Source of the DNA: Alteraurantiacibacter buctensis
GTDB lineage: Bacteria; Pseudomonadota; Alphaproteobacteria; Sphingomonadales; Sphingomonadaceae
NCBI RefSeq assembly: GCF_009827655.1
Contig: NZ_WTYV01000011.1
Coordinates: 1-36,256 of the forward strand
Direction of reading: 5' to 3'
DNA: 36,256 nucleotides
Made by a program: the position numbers and the translations under genes. Position 1 is the stretch's first letter. Every line of letters begins with the position of its first letter. The notes beneath the pieces were generated by a model. It made no database searches, had not been told where the DNA came from, and was given only the letters and a program-made list of their open reading frames with translations. Of the stretch, positions 7,144-14,954 are shown piece by piece.

Positions 7144-8496
7144 TCAGACAACCCCGAAAGCCAGCATGGCATCCGCCACCTTCTTGAAGCCGGCGATATT
7201 GGCCCCCTTCACATAGTCGATGTAGTCGCCCTGGCGGCCATATTCCTCGCAGCGGGCGTGAATGCCGGCCATGATGTCCTTCAGCATCTGCTGCAGCTCG
7301 TCCTCGTGCCAGCTGCGGCGGGCGGAATTCTGGCTCATCTCCAGGCCGGACACGGCCACGCCGCCCGCATTCGATGCCTTGCCCGGGGCATAGAGCAGCC
7401 GAGCGTGCTTGAAGGTGTGCACGCCATCAAGGTCGGTGGGCATGTTGGCCCCTTCGGACACGGCGATGCAGCCGTTGGCCACCAGCGTGCGCGCATCCTC
7501 GCCCAGCAGCTCGTTCTGCGTGGCGCAAGGCAGCGCCACGTCGCAGGGCACGCCCCACGGGGTCTTGCCGGCATGGAAGGTGGCCTTGGGAAAGGCCTCC
7601 ACATATTCCTCGATCCGGCCGCGGCGATGGGTCTTGTGGGTCTTCACCCACTCGATCTTGTCCTGCGTGATGCCGTCCGGATCGTGGATGAAGCCGCCGC
7701 TGTCGCTCAGCGTCAGCACCTTGCCGCCAAGCTGGACGATCTTTTCCGCCGCGTGGGTGGCCACGTTGCCACTGCCGGAGATGACCGCGGTCTTGCCCAC
7801 CAGGTCCATGCCCCGGGTGGCCAGCATGTTGGCCAGGAAGTATACCGCGCCATAGCCGGTCGCCTCGGTGCGGATCAGGCTACCGCCCCATTCCAGGCCC
7901 TTGCCGGTCAGCACGCCGGTAAATTCGTTGGTGATGCGCTTATACTGGCCGAACATGTAGCCGATCTCGCGCCCGCCCACGCCGATGTCGCCTGCCGGCA
8001 CGTCAACATCCGCGCCGATGTGGCGGTAGAGCTCGGTCATGAAGCTCTGGCAGAAGCGCATGATCTCGCGCACGCTCTTGCCCTTGGGGTTGAAGTTGGA
8101 CCCGCCCTTGCCGCCGCCCATGGGCAGGCCGGTCAGCGCGTTCTTGAAGGTCTGCTCGAAAGCCAGGAATTTCAGCACGCTTTCGGTCACGCTGGGGTGA
8201 AAGCGGATGCCGCCCTTGTAGGGGCCGATGGCGTTGTTGTTCTGCACCCGCCAGCCGCGCTGGACGCGGATATTGCCGGCGTCGTCCTCCCAGCACACGC
8301 GGAACGAGACCACCCGGTCCGGCTCGGCAATGCGGCGCAGGATCTGCTGGCTGTGGTACTCTTCCTTGTCGGCCATGAAGTCGAAGATGTCTTCGGCCAC
8401 TTCCTGCACCGCCTGGACGAATTCCGGCTGGTGCGGATTGCGCTTCTTCACGCCTTCCATGAACGTGGGAAAGTCTACGTGATCGGAAACTGCCAT
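7144..8496 (-). CDS. gdhA: NADP-type glutamate dehydrogenase
   Basis: The product has 450 residues, typical of the hexameric bacterial NADP-dependent enzyme that makes glutamate from 2-oxoglutarate and ammonium in the cytosol. The signature motifs are GPYKGGIRFHPSV, LTGLPMGGGKGG with the catalytic Lys region, DVPAGDIGVGGREIGYMFGQY with the catalytic Asp, the nucleotide-binding AVISGSGNVATHAAEK, and GANMPTD. The start is ATG 8496, six bases after a GGGGGG ribosome-binding site; an upstream ATG at 8514 lies before that site. It is transcribed away from the adenylate-cyclase operon, with 223 bases between the two starts. A possible terminator hairpin follows. Confidence 0.96.
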   Translation of the reverse strand: MAVSDHVDFPTFMEGVKKRNPHQPEFVQAVQEVAEDIFDFMADKEEYHSQQILRRIAEPDRVVSFRVCWEDDAGNIRVQRGWRVQNNNAIGPYKGGIRFHPSVTESVLKFLAFEQTFKNALTGLPMGGGKGGSNFNPKGKSVREIMRFCQSFMTELYRHIGADVDVPAGDIGVGGREIGYMFGQYKRITNEFTGVLTGKGLEWGGSLIRTEATGYGAVYFLANMLATRGMDLVGKTAVISGSGNVATHAAEKIVQLGGKVLTLSDSGGFIHDPDGITQDKIEWVKTHKTHRRGRIEEYVEAFPKATFHAGKTPWGVPCDVALPCATQNELLGEDARTLVANGCIAVSEGANMPTDLDGVHTFKHARLLYAPGKASNAGGVAVSGLEMSQNSARRSWHEDELQQMLKDIMAGIHARCEEYGRQGDYIDYVKGANIAGFKKVADAMLAFGVV

Positions 8497-8719
8497 GATT
8501 ATCCCCCCAAGCATGTTATGCCCAAGTGCTCCGGGGGCCGATCGATTGCAGCCCTTGGTGCGACTCGGGCGTGGTTATGCGCTGAGCATCTGACCACTTC
8601 GCGCAGCCGAAATAAACAGCCAAGTTCGCTGCACCGCATGGTGCTTGTATTGCGTCCGGCCATGCCGCAGGGTCTGGGCAGCTTTGGGGAATCGGTGCTT
8701 GGGGGAGCACAGGCAGCAG

Positions 8720-10786
8720 ATGGCGAAGGGCACAACCAGATCACTGTTTGCCACGGGCTGGCGTAACGTGCGCGAGGCGGGGCCGAAGCGCCTGGCCCTT
8801 ACCGCCGTGCTGCTGGTGCTGGCCGTGCTGGTGGGGCGGCTGAGCTGGCACACCTATTTCACCGATGATGCCGAACGCGCGCTGTTCGACTATCGCAGCT
8901 ACATGCTGGCCCAGGCGGTGGAGCAGGACCCGCGCGTGGTCATCATCGCCTATGACGACAATACGCTCATCAACCTGCAGAAGCGCTCGCCGCTCGATCG
9001 CGGGCTACTGGCGCGGGCCCTGCGCAACATAGATGGCATGGGGGCAAAGGCCATCGGCATCGATATCCTGTTCGACCAGCCGCAGGCCGAGGACGAGGAG
9101 CTGATCGATGCCCTGCGTGCCATGCAGACGCCGGTGGCCATCGGCTATGCCAACACCGCCACCAATGCGCAGGATATCGTCTACGAGCAGCAGCAGTTCC
9201 TCGACGGGTTCCTGGCCCGGCTGGAAGGCAGCCGCGCCCGCCCCGCCAGCGTGCGGCTGGACAGCGAATCGCGCGACGTGGTGCGCGTGTGGCCCACGAT
9301 CGAGCGCACCCTGCCGCCGCTGATGGGCCGCGCCATGCTGCAAAGCGCGGGCGAGCCCCGGGTGCGTGACTTCTATGGCTATCAGGGAGCCATCCGCTAT
9401 CGCCTGCCCGCCCTGCTTGACCGGCCGGTGTTCGCCACGGTGCAGATCGACGCTTTCGGCAATGACGAGCTGATGGCCATTCCCGAGGTCAGGCAGGAAT
9501 TCGCCCGCCAGATCGAAGGGGCCTATGTCCTGATCGGCGGCGACATCACCGATTACGACCGCGCGCTGACGCCGTTCTCCGCCTTCAACCCCGATACCCT
9601 GGCCAGCGGCGCTTTCGACCCGCGCCCGCCGGGAATCGAGATCCACGCCGCCACCATCGCGCAGATGCTGGACGGGGCGCGGCTGCAGCAGGTGCCCGGC
9701 TGGCTGCTGTGGGCCTATGCCGTGCTGGTGGTGCTGTGCGCGGGGCTGACCGCGCTGATGGAAATCCGCAGCGTGCGCGTGATCCCGCTGGTTGCGGCGC
9801 AACTGGCGCTGTTCCTGGGCCTGCCGTTCCTGCTGCTGGCGCAAGGGGTGGACACCTATGGCTTTCCGGCGGTGGGGCCGGTGCTCGCGTGGCTGCTGGC
9901 CTTCCTGGCGGTGACCAGCGCGGTGCGCGCGGCCAGCGCGGTGCAGCGCCGGTTCGCCCAAGGGGCTCTGGGCAAGTACCTGCCCGCCAGCATCGCGCAG
10001 GAGATCATCGACAAGCCCGAACTGTTGCAACTGGGTGGCACCAAGGCAGACATCTTCGTGCTGTTTTCGGACCTCGAAGGCTTCACCAAGATGAGCCACG
10101 CGATCAGCCCGGAAATGGTCGCGAAATTGCTCAACCGCTATCTCGACAGCTTGAGCGAGGTGGTGCTGGCCCACGGCGGCATCCTCGACAAGTTCGTGGG
10201 CGATGCCGTGGTCGCCTTCTGGGGCGCGCCGATCGCGCGGGCGGACGATGGCGAGCGGGCGGCGCGCTGCGGCTATGCCATCTGGCAGGCGGGCGAAGCC
10301 TTCCGGGCGGAAGTGGCGGCGATGGACCCCAATCTGCCGCGCATCGGCAAGACTCGCGTGGGCCTCCACTGGGGCGAAGCGGTGGTCGGCAACTTCGGCG
10401 GCGAGAACCGCATCCAGTATACCGCGCTGGGCGATTCGATGAACACCGCCGCGCGGCTGGAATCGGCCAACAAGCCGCTGCAGTCCTCGGTGATGGCCAG
10501 CCGCGAGTTCGTGGAGCGCAGCGGGCTGGACTGGTGGCGCCCGATGGGCCGCGTGGTCCTGCGCGGCCGCGCCCAGCCGGTGGATATTTTTGAACCAGCG
10601 CCGGATTTTTCCAAGCCGGACCGGGACAAGCTTTCTACAGCCCTGGCCATGCTGGCCACCGACCGCGATCGGGCCCTGGCCATGATCGAAGATGTGGTTC
10701 ACCGCAATCCGGCTGACAAGGCGCTGCAGAATTTGCTAAGCCGGTGCCGGGAACTCGACGGGGAAGGTGCTTATGTCCTGGACTAA
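8720..10786 (+). CDS. CHASE2-domain class III adenylate cyclase
   Basis: The product has 688 residues from ATG 8720 (GGGGGAG and AGG lie just upstream; an ATG at 8645 is less likely). One N-terminal helix (about 24-42) leads into an extracytoplasmic CHASE2 sensor (RVVIIAYDDNTL, KAIGIDILFDQPQ; about 45-325). Three membrane helices follow (about 330-400), then a cytoplasmic class III cyclase domain (about 430-620). Catalytic residues are visible: metal-binding Asp in LFSDLEGF (D451) and FVGDAVVAFWG (D495), and the transition-state Asn and Arg of GDSMNTAARLE (N575, R579). The Thr in QYTALGD is the substrate-selecting position of class IIIb adenylate cyclases. It starts a run of overlapping genes that ends in multihaem cytochromes, which suggests that cAMP synthesis is tied to envelope electron transfer. 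The sensed signal is unknown. Confidence 0.92.
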   Translation: MAKGTTRSLFATGWRNVREAGPKRLALTAVLLVLAVLVGRLSWHTYFTDDAERALFDYRSYMLAQAVEQDPRVVIIAYDDNTLINLQKRSPLDRGLLARALRNIDGMGAKAIGIDILFDQPQAEDEELIDALRAMQTPVAIGYANTATNAQDIVYEQQQFLDGFLARLEGSRARPASVRLDSESRDVVRVWPTIERTLPPLMGRAMLQSAGEPRVRDFYGYQGAIRYRLPALLDRPVFATVQIDAFGNDELMAIPEVRQEFARQIEGAYVLIGGDITDYDRALTPFSAFNPDTLASGAFDPRPPGIEIHAATIAQMLDGARLQQVPGWLLWAYAVLVVLCAGLTALMEIRSVRVIPLVAAQLALFLGLPFLLLAQGVDTYGFPAVGPVLAWLLAFLAVTSAVRAASAVQRRFAQGALGKYLPASIAQEIIDKPELLQLGGTKADIFVLFSDLEGFTKMSHAISPEMVAKLLNRYLDSLSEVVLAHGGILDKFVGDAVVAFWGAPIARADDGERAARCGYAIWQAGEAFRAEVAAMDPNLPRIGKTRVGLHWGEAVVGNFGGENRIQYTALGDSMNTAARLESANKPLQSSVMASREFVERSGLDWWRPMGRVVLRGRAQPVDIFEPAPDFSKPDRDKLSTALAMLATDRDRALAMIEDVVHRNPADKALQNLLSRCRELDGEGAYVLD

Positions 10787-11507
10787 CAGGTGGCTTGCCG
10801 CAGGGGCCATGGCCGTAGCGGTGCTGGCCGCGCCGCAGGTGGCGCAGGCGGGCGTGGTGGTATCCTCCAGCGGGCCGTCCGCCGGCAATTACCCTGTCGG
10901 TCGCCAGATCGGCACCAATGACCGCATCGTGCTGCGCGACGGCGATACGCTGACCGTGTTGCAGAACGGCGGCACGCGGGTGTTCCGCGGCGCGGGCACC
11001 TATGTCCTGTCGCAGGCCAGCGCCAGCAGCACCAACACCGGGTTCCAGCGCCTGACCACGCAGCGTGCCGCCAGCCGGGCCCGCACCGGGGCCGTGCGCG
11101 GCCCGGGCGATACCGGCGGCGCGCCCAGCAACCCCAGCTTGTGGTACGTAGACGTGAGCACCGCCGGCACGCGCTGCCTGCCCGACCCCGAGAATGTGCG
11201 CCTGTGGCGGGGCGATACCCAGGCCGACAGCACCTATGCCCTGGTGGCCGAGGGGCTGAGCGAGGGGCCGGTGGACGCCAGCTTCCGCGCCGGCGAAGCG
11301 CTGGCCATCTGGGACATCAACCATCCGCCGGTGGCGGGCCACACCTATCGCATCGGCCACGGCAGCGGGGCCAGCGCGGTGGAGGTGCGCTTCGTGTTCC
11401 TCGATGCCGTGCCCGCCACGCCGGAGGAACTGGCCGCCACGCTGATCGCCAACGGCTGCACGGTGCAACTGGCCCAGCTGGCCAGCGCGACGGAGGTGAC
11501 CGAATAG
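10773..11507 (+). CDS. Secreted periplasmic protein of unknown function
   Basis: The product has 244 residues. The ATG at 10773 sits five bases after GGGAAGG and overlaps the cyclase end by 14 bases. The first 27 residues are a Sec signal peptide ending in AQA. Then comes a short beta-rich segment (GRQIGTNDRIVLRDGDTLTV, then GTRVFRGAGTYVLS) that looks like the opening of FecR-like or SH3-like modules, a linker of about 40 residues, and a beta-rich C-terminal part (about residues 125-235). Two Cys (TRCLPD and NGCTVQ) could form a disulfide. Coupling to the cyclase makes it a candidate partner of the CHASE2 sensor in the periplasm, but I recognise no family with confidence. Confidence 0.75.
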   Translation: MSWTNRWLAAGAMAVAVLAAPQVAQAGVVVSSSGPSAGNYPVGRQIGTNDRIVLRDGDTLTVLQNGGTRVFRGAGTYVLSQASASSTNTGFQRLTTQRAASRARTGAVRGPGDTGGAPSNPSLWYVDVSTAGTRCLPDPENVRLWRGDTQADSTYALVAEGLSEGPVDASFRAGEALAIWDINHPPVAGHTYRIGHGSGASAVEVRFVFLDAVPATPEELAATLIANGCTVQLAQLASATEVTE

Positions 11508-11565
11508 CCTTTGCCTGACCGGCGGGGGGCGCCGGGGAATGCCTTGAGTGCTTGGGGGGACACGA

Positions 11566-12969
11566 ATGGACACGCGGCCACGGGGGAATGCAGCAGCCAG
11601 GGCGCAGGTGCGCCGGGCGCTGTCGGCGCTGGCAGTGGTTGCCCTTGGCGCATTGGCCCTGTTCGTCGGCCTGCCACAGGATAGCGAAGTCCAGGCGCAG
11701 GCCGCCTATCGCTATACCGGCGTCGCCTCTTGCGCCGGCTCAACCTGCCACGGCCGCAGCGAAGGCAACGGCGCGGTGGTGCGGCAGGACGAGATCGCCA
11801 CCTGGCAGGCCCCCGGATCGGTCAGCGGCGCGCACAGCCGCGCCCATGCCGTGCTCTCCAGCTTCCGCGGCCAGCAGATCGCCCGCTCGCTGGGCTGGGA
11901 CAGTGCCAACCGCGCCGAATGCACCGGCTGCCACGCCAGCACTGCGGGTGCGCAGGAAGCCGGCCCGCGCTTCCTGCAGAGCGACGGGGTGGGCTGCGAA
12001 AGCTGCCACGGCCCTGCCGCCAACTGGATCGCCACGCATTATGAAGTGGGTGCCAGCCACGCCGCCAACTTGGCCAATGGCATGGTGCCGCTGGACCAGC
12101 CGCAGACCCGCGCCCGCGTGTGCCTGGATTGCCATTACGGCAGCAGCAAGCAGGGCCAGTTCGTCACCCACGCGATGATGGCCGCCGGCCACCCGCGCGT
12201 GACCTTCGAGCTGGACCTGTTCAGCGCCTTCCAGCAGCATCACGATGTCGATGCCGATTACCGCCAGCGCAAGAATGCCCCCGGCCCGGTGCAACTGTGG
12301 GCCGTTGGCCAGGCCGAGGCCGTGGCCCGCGCCACCGACCTGTTCAGCCGCCCCAACCTGGCCTTCGACGGGATGTTCCCGCAGTTCTACTTCCTCGACT
12401 GCCATAGCTGCCACCGCCCGATCACCGACGGGGCCGACCGGCGGCTGACCTTCGAGGTCAATCCGGGCCGCCCGATCACCTTCGGCCAGCCGCCGTTCAA
12501 TGACGAGAACATCATCATGCTCGACGCCGTGGCCCAGGCCCTGGCCCCGGCGCGCGCGGAAAGCTTCCGCGCCGCCAGCCGGCAGTTCCACGCCGCGATG
12601 AGCGAGGGGCGGGAGCCCGCGCAGCAGGCCGCCGTGGCCCTGCGCGCCGAAGCGGCCCGCCTGTCGGACACCATGGCCCAGCGCAGCTATGGCGCGGACG
12701 ATGCCTTCCAGGTGATCGCCATCATCGGCAGCCGCACCACCAATACCCGCTTCACCGACTATGCGGGCAGCGCGCAGGCGGTGATGGCGGTGGACACGCT
12801 GCTTAACGGCCTCGTCACCGAAGGGCGCATCACCGTGGGCGCGGCAGCCAGCATCCGGGCCGATATCAACCGCGCCTACCAAGCCGTCAGCAGCCCGACC
12901 AGCTATGATCCGGACCGCTTCCGCGCGGCGCTGGGCGGTGCGGTGACCGCGATCGGGCGGCTGAAATAA
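11566..12969 (+). CDS. Pentahaem c-type cytochrome (cytochrome c554-like)
   Basis: The product has 467 residues from ATG 11566, five bases after GGGGGGA. A signal peptide or anchor (hydrophobic about 25-42, VQAQA near 50) is followed by YTGVASCAGSTCHG, the opening of the cytochrome c554/c-prime domain. Haem sites are one CX4CH (residues 56-62) and four CXXCH: CTGCH (119), CESCH (144), CLDCH (186) and CHSCH (279). The HSRAH segment near residue 87 fits the W...HS..A pattern of distal ligands. The haem-free C-terminal part (about 330-467) is alpha-helical by appearance. It should act in the periplasm as an electron carrier or as an oxidoreductase of small N or S compounds. Its stop overlaps the next start (TAATG). 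Confidence 0.88.
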   Translation: MDTRPRGNAAARAQVRRALSALAVVALGALALFVGLPQDSEVQAQAAYRYTGVASCAGSTCHGRSEGNGAVVRQDEIATWQAPGSVSGAHSRAHAVLSSFRGQQIARSLGWDSANRAECTGCHASTAGAQEAGPRFLQSDGVGCESCHGPAANWIATHYEVGASHAANLANGMVPLDQPQTRARVCLDCHYGSSKQGQFVTHAMMAAGHPRVTFELDLFSAFQQHHDVDADYRQRKNAPGPVQLWAVGQAEAVARATDLFSRPNLAFDGMFPQFYFLDCHSCHRPITDGADRRLTFEVNPGRPITFGQPPFNDENIIMLDAVAQALAPARAESFRAASRQFHAAMSEGREPAQQAAVALRAEAARLSDTMAQRSYGADDAFQVIAIIGSRTTNTRFTDYAGSAQAVMAVDTLLNGLVTEGRITVGAAASIRADINRAYQAVSSPTSYDPDRFRAALGGAVTAIGRLK

Positions 12970-14954
12970 TGGCCGTGCGGGGGGCCCATCGCGGATCGAC
13001 CGCCCTGGTCGCCAGCCTGGCGCTGGTGCTTGCCGGTTGCGGCGGAAGCAGCGGCGCGCCTACCCCCGTGCCCACCCCTACCCCCACGCCCACGCCCACC
13101 ACTGGCGGCCTGTTCACTCCGCCCGCCCAGGAAGCCCTGACCACGGCGGAGGTGCAGCGGATCGTCGCCCAGGCCGCCGGCGAGGCCACGGCCCGCAACC
13201 TGCCAAGCTGGATCGTGGTCAGCGACCGGGTGGGCAACGTGCTGGCCGCCTTCCGCATGACCGGGGCACGCGACACCATGCGGGTTTCGGTCAGGACCAT
13301 CGGCGGCAGTGCCGCTGCGGGGCAGGAGCTGGGGCTGCAGGGGGCCACGGTTCCCGCGGTGACAGGGGCCATCGCCAAGGCGCTGACAGGCGCCTACCTC
13401 TCCAGCAGCGGCAACGCCTTCACCACCCGCACCGCCAGCCAGATCGTGCAGCAGCACTTCCCGCCCGCACCCACCACGGTGGGGCTGGAAAGCGGCCCGC
13501 TGTTCGGGGTGCAGTTCAGCCAGCTTCCCTGTTCGGACCTGTCGCGCCGCTTCCTGCCCGGCGGTGGCCCGGCAGCGATGACCGGCCCCAAGCGCTCGCC
13601 GCTTGGCCTGGCGGCCGATCCCGGCGGCCTGCCGATCTACAAGAACGGCGTAGTGGTGGGCGGCATCGGCGTGATGGGCGATGGCGATTATGGCTTCGAT
13701 CCAAACACGCTGGACGTGGACACCGATGCCGAGGAGCTGATCGCGCTGGCCGGTATCCAGGGCTTCATGCCGCCGGAGGACATCCGGGCGGAACGCATCT
13801 TCGTGGACGGCACGGCGCTGCGCTTTGCCGATGCCACCCCCGGCCAGCTTGGCACCTTGCAGACCAGTTTCGCCGCCGCCCCCGGCGCGCTGATGGCGGT
13901 GACCGGCTATACCGACGGCACGCTGCGCGCGGGCGTAGCCTATGGCACGGAAGGTTCGGGCTTCCGTGCTGCCACGGCGGCGGAATTCAGCAACCGCGAT
14001 GCCTTTATCCTTACCGATGGCAGCGGCAACCCGCGCTATCCCATCCGCGGGGGAACCGATGCCGCCAGCGTCACCCAGCCGCTGACGGCGGCGGAAACGC
14101 GCGCGATCCTGGAGGAGGCCTTCGCCGTCCTCTCCCGCGCCCGCGCGCAGATCCGCCGCCCGCTCGACAGCCGGATGCAGGCAACGGTCAGCGTGGTCGA
14201 TACCAATGGCGCGGTGCTGGGCATCGTCCGCAGTCCCGATGGCCCGGTATTCGGCACCGACGTCTCCTTGCAGAAGGCGCGCACGGCCACTTTCTTCTCC
14301 GGCCCCAATGCCGCCGGGCAACTGCTGGCGGTTGGCGGCGAAGTGGCGGGCTACGTCGCCCGGGTCCGCACCTTCCTGGGCAACCCGGCCGCGCTGACCG
14401 GCACCATCGCCTTTGCCGACAGGTCTGGCGGCAACCTGTCGCGCCCCTATTTCCCCGATGGCGAGGTGGCCATGCCGCCCGGCCCGTTCTCCACCCCCAC
14501 CGCCGCACAGTGGAGTCCGTTTGCCGTGGGCCTGCAGACCGATCTGGTCGCGGGCAACATCGTGCAGCACGTGACCTATGTGGCCAGCGGCGGGGCCAGC
14601 GCCGATACCCCCGTGGGCTGCACCGGTGTGCCCGAGGCCGCGCCAGGCCAGAAGCGGCTGGCCAACGGCATCCAGATCTTCCCCGGTTCGGTGCCGATCT
14701 ATCGCGGCAACGTGCTGGTGGGCGGCATCGGCGTTTCGGGTGACGGCATCGACCAGGATGACATGGTCAGCTTCCTGGGCCTCAACAACGCGGGCATCCG
14801 CCTGGGCACGATCAGGAATGCCGATCCGGCAATCCGCGCCGATACCGTGGTGGTCCAGCTTGGCGGGGGCCGCGAAGCGCGGCTGCGCTATGTCAGTTGC
14901 CCCTTCGCACCGTTCCTCGACACCGCGCAACAGAACGTGTGCCAGGGCCTGTGA
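12969..14954 (+). CDS. Lipoprotein with two HbpS/GlcG-like (DUF336) domains
   Basis: The product has 661 residues. The signal ends in a lipobox (LVLAGC, Cys at about 24), followed by a Pro-Thr linker with repeated PTPTP, so it is lipid-anchored on the periplasmic side or at the outer membrane. Two related halves follow, each with the haem-binding HbpS/GlcG fold pattern: LTTAEVQRIVAQAA and later GLPIYKNGVVVGGIGVMGDG in the first; LTAAETRAILEEAF, ATVSVVDTNGAVLGIVRS and SVPIYRGNVLVGGIGVSGDG in the second. Relatives bind haem or corrinoids, or are linked to redox stress sensing. Its place between a pentahaem cytochrome and an outer-membrane barrel suggests a haem or redox role at the envelope. 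It overlaps both neighbours, so expression is coupled. Confidence 0.82.
   Translation: MAVRGAHRGSTALVASLALVLAGCGGSSGAPTPVPTPTPTPTPTTGGLFTPPAQEALTTAEVQRIVAQAAGEATARNLPSWIVVSDRVGNVLAAFRMTGARDTMRVSVRTIGGSAAAGQELGLQGATVPAVTGAIAKALTGAYLSSSGNAFTTRTASQIVQQHFPPAPTTVGLESGPLFGVQFSQLPCSDLSRRFLPGGGPAAMTGPKRSPLGLAADPGGLPIYKNGVVVGGIGVMGDGDYGFDPNTLDVDTDAEELIALAGIQGFMPPEDIRAERIFVDGTALRFADATPGQLGTLQTSFAAAPGALMAVTGYTDGTLRAGVAYGTEGSGFRAATAAEFSNRDAFILTDGSGNPRYPIRGGTDAASVTQPLTAAETRAILEEAFAVLSRARAQIRRPLDSRMQATVSVVDTNGAVLGIVRSPDGPVFGTDVSLQKARTATFFSGPNAAGQLLAVGGEVAGYVARVRTFLGNPAALTGTIAFADRSGGNLSRPYFPDGEVAMPPGPFSTPTAAQWSPFAVGLQTDLVAGNIVQHVTYVASGGASADTPVGCTGVPEAAPGQKRLANGIQIFPGSVPIYRGNVLVGGIGVSGDGIDQDDMVSFLGLNNAGIRLGTIRNADPAIRADTVVVQLGGGREARLRYVSCPFAPFLDTAQQNVCQGL

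Noticed and set aside
8497..8719. Search for promoters and a CRP-type site between gdhA and the cyclase gene
   Set aside because: I saw no convincing -35/-10 pair and no TGTGA-N6-TCACA palindrome; the 223 bases must contain divergent promoters, but I cannot place them.
9005..10702. 565-residue minus-strand frame opposite the adenylate cyclase
   Set aside because: Shadow of a clearly recognised gene; no motif, His/Gln-rich composition.
11519..11535. Hairpin CCGGCG-N5-CGCCGG after the secreted-protein gene as a terminator
   Set aside because: No T run follows, and the downstream cytochrome gene is only 58 bases away in the same direction; read-through within one operon is more likely.
12903..14930. 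675-residue minus-strand frame opposite the HbpS-like lipoprotein
   Set aside because: Shadow frame with no family features; the plus strand has a lipobox, two matching domains and gene overlaps.
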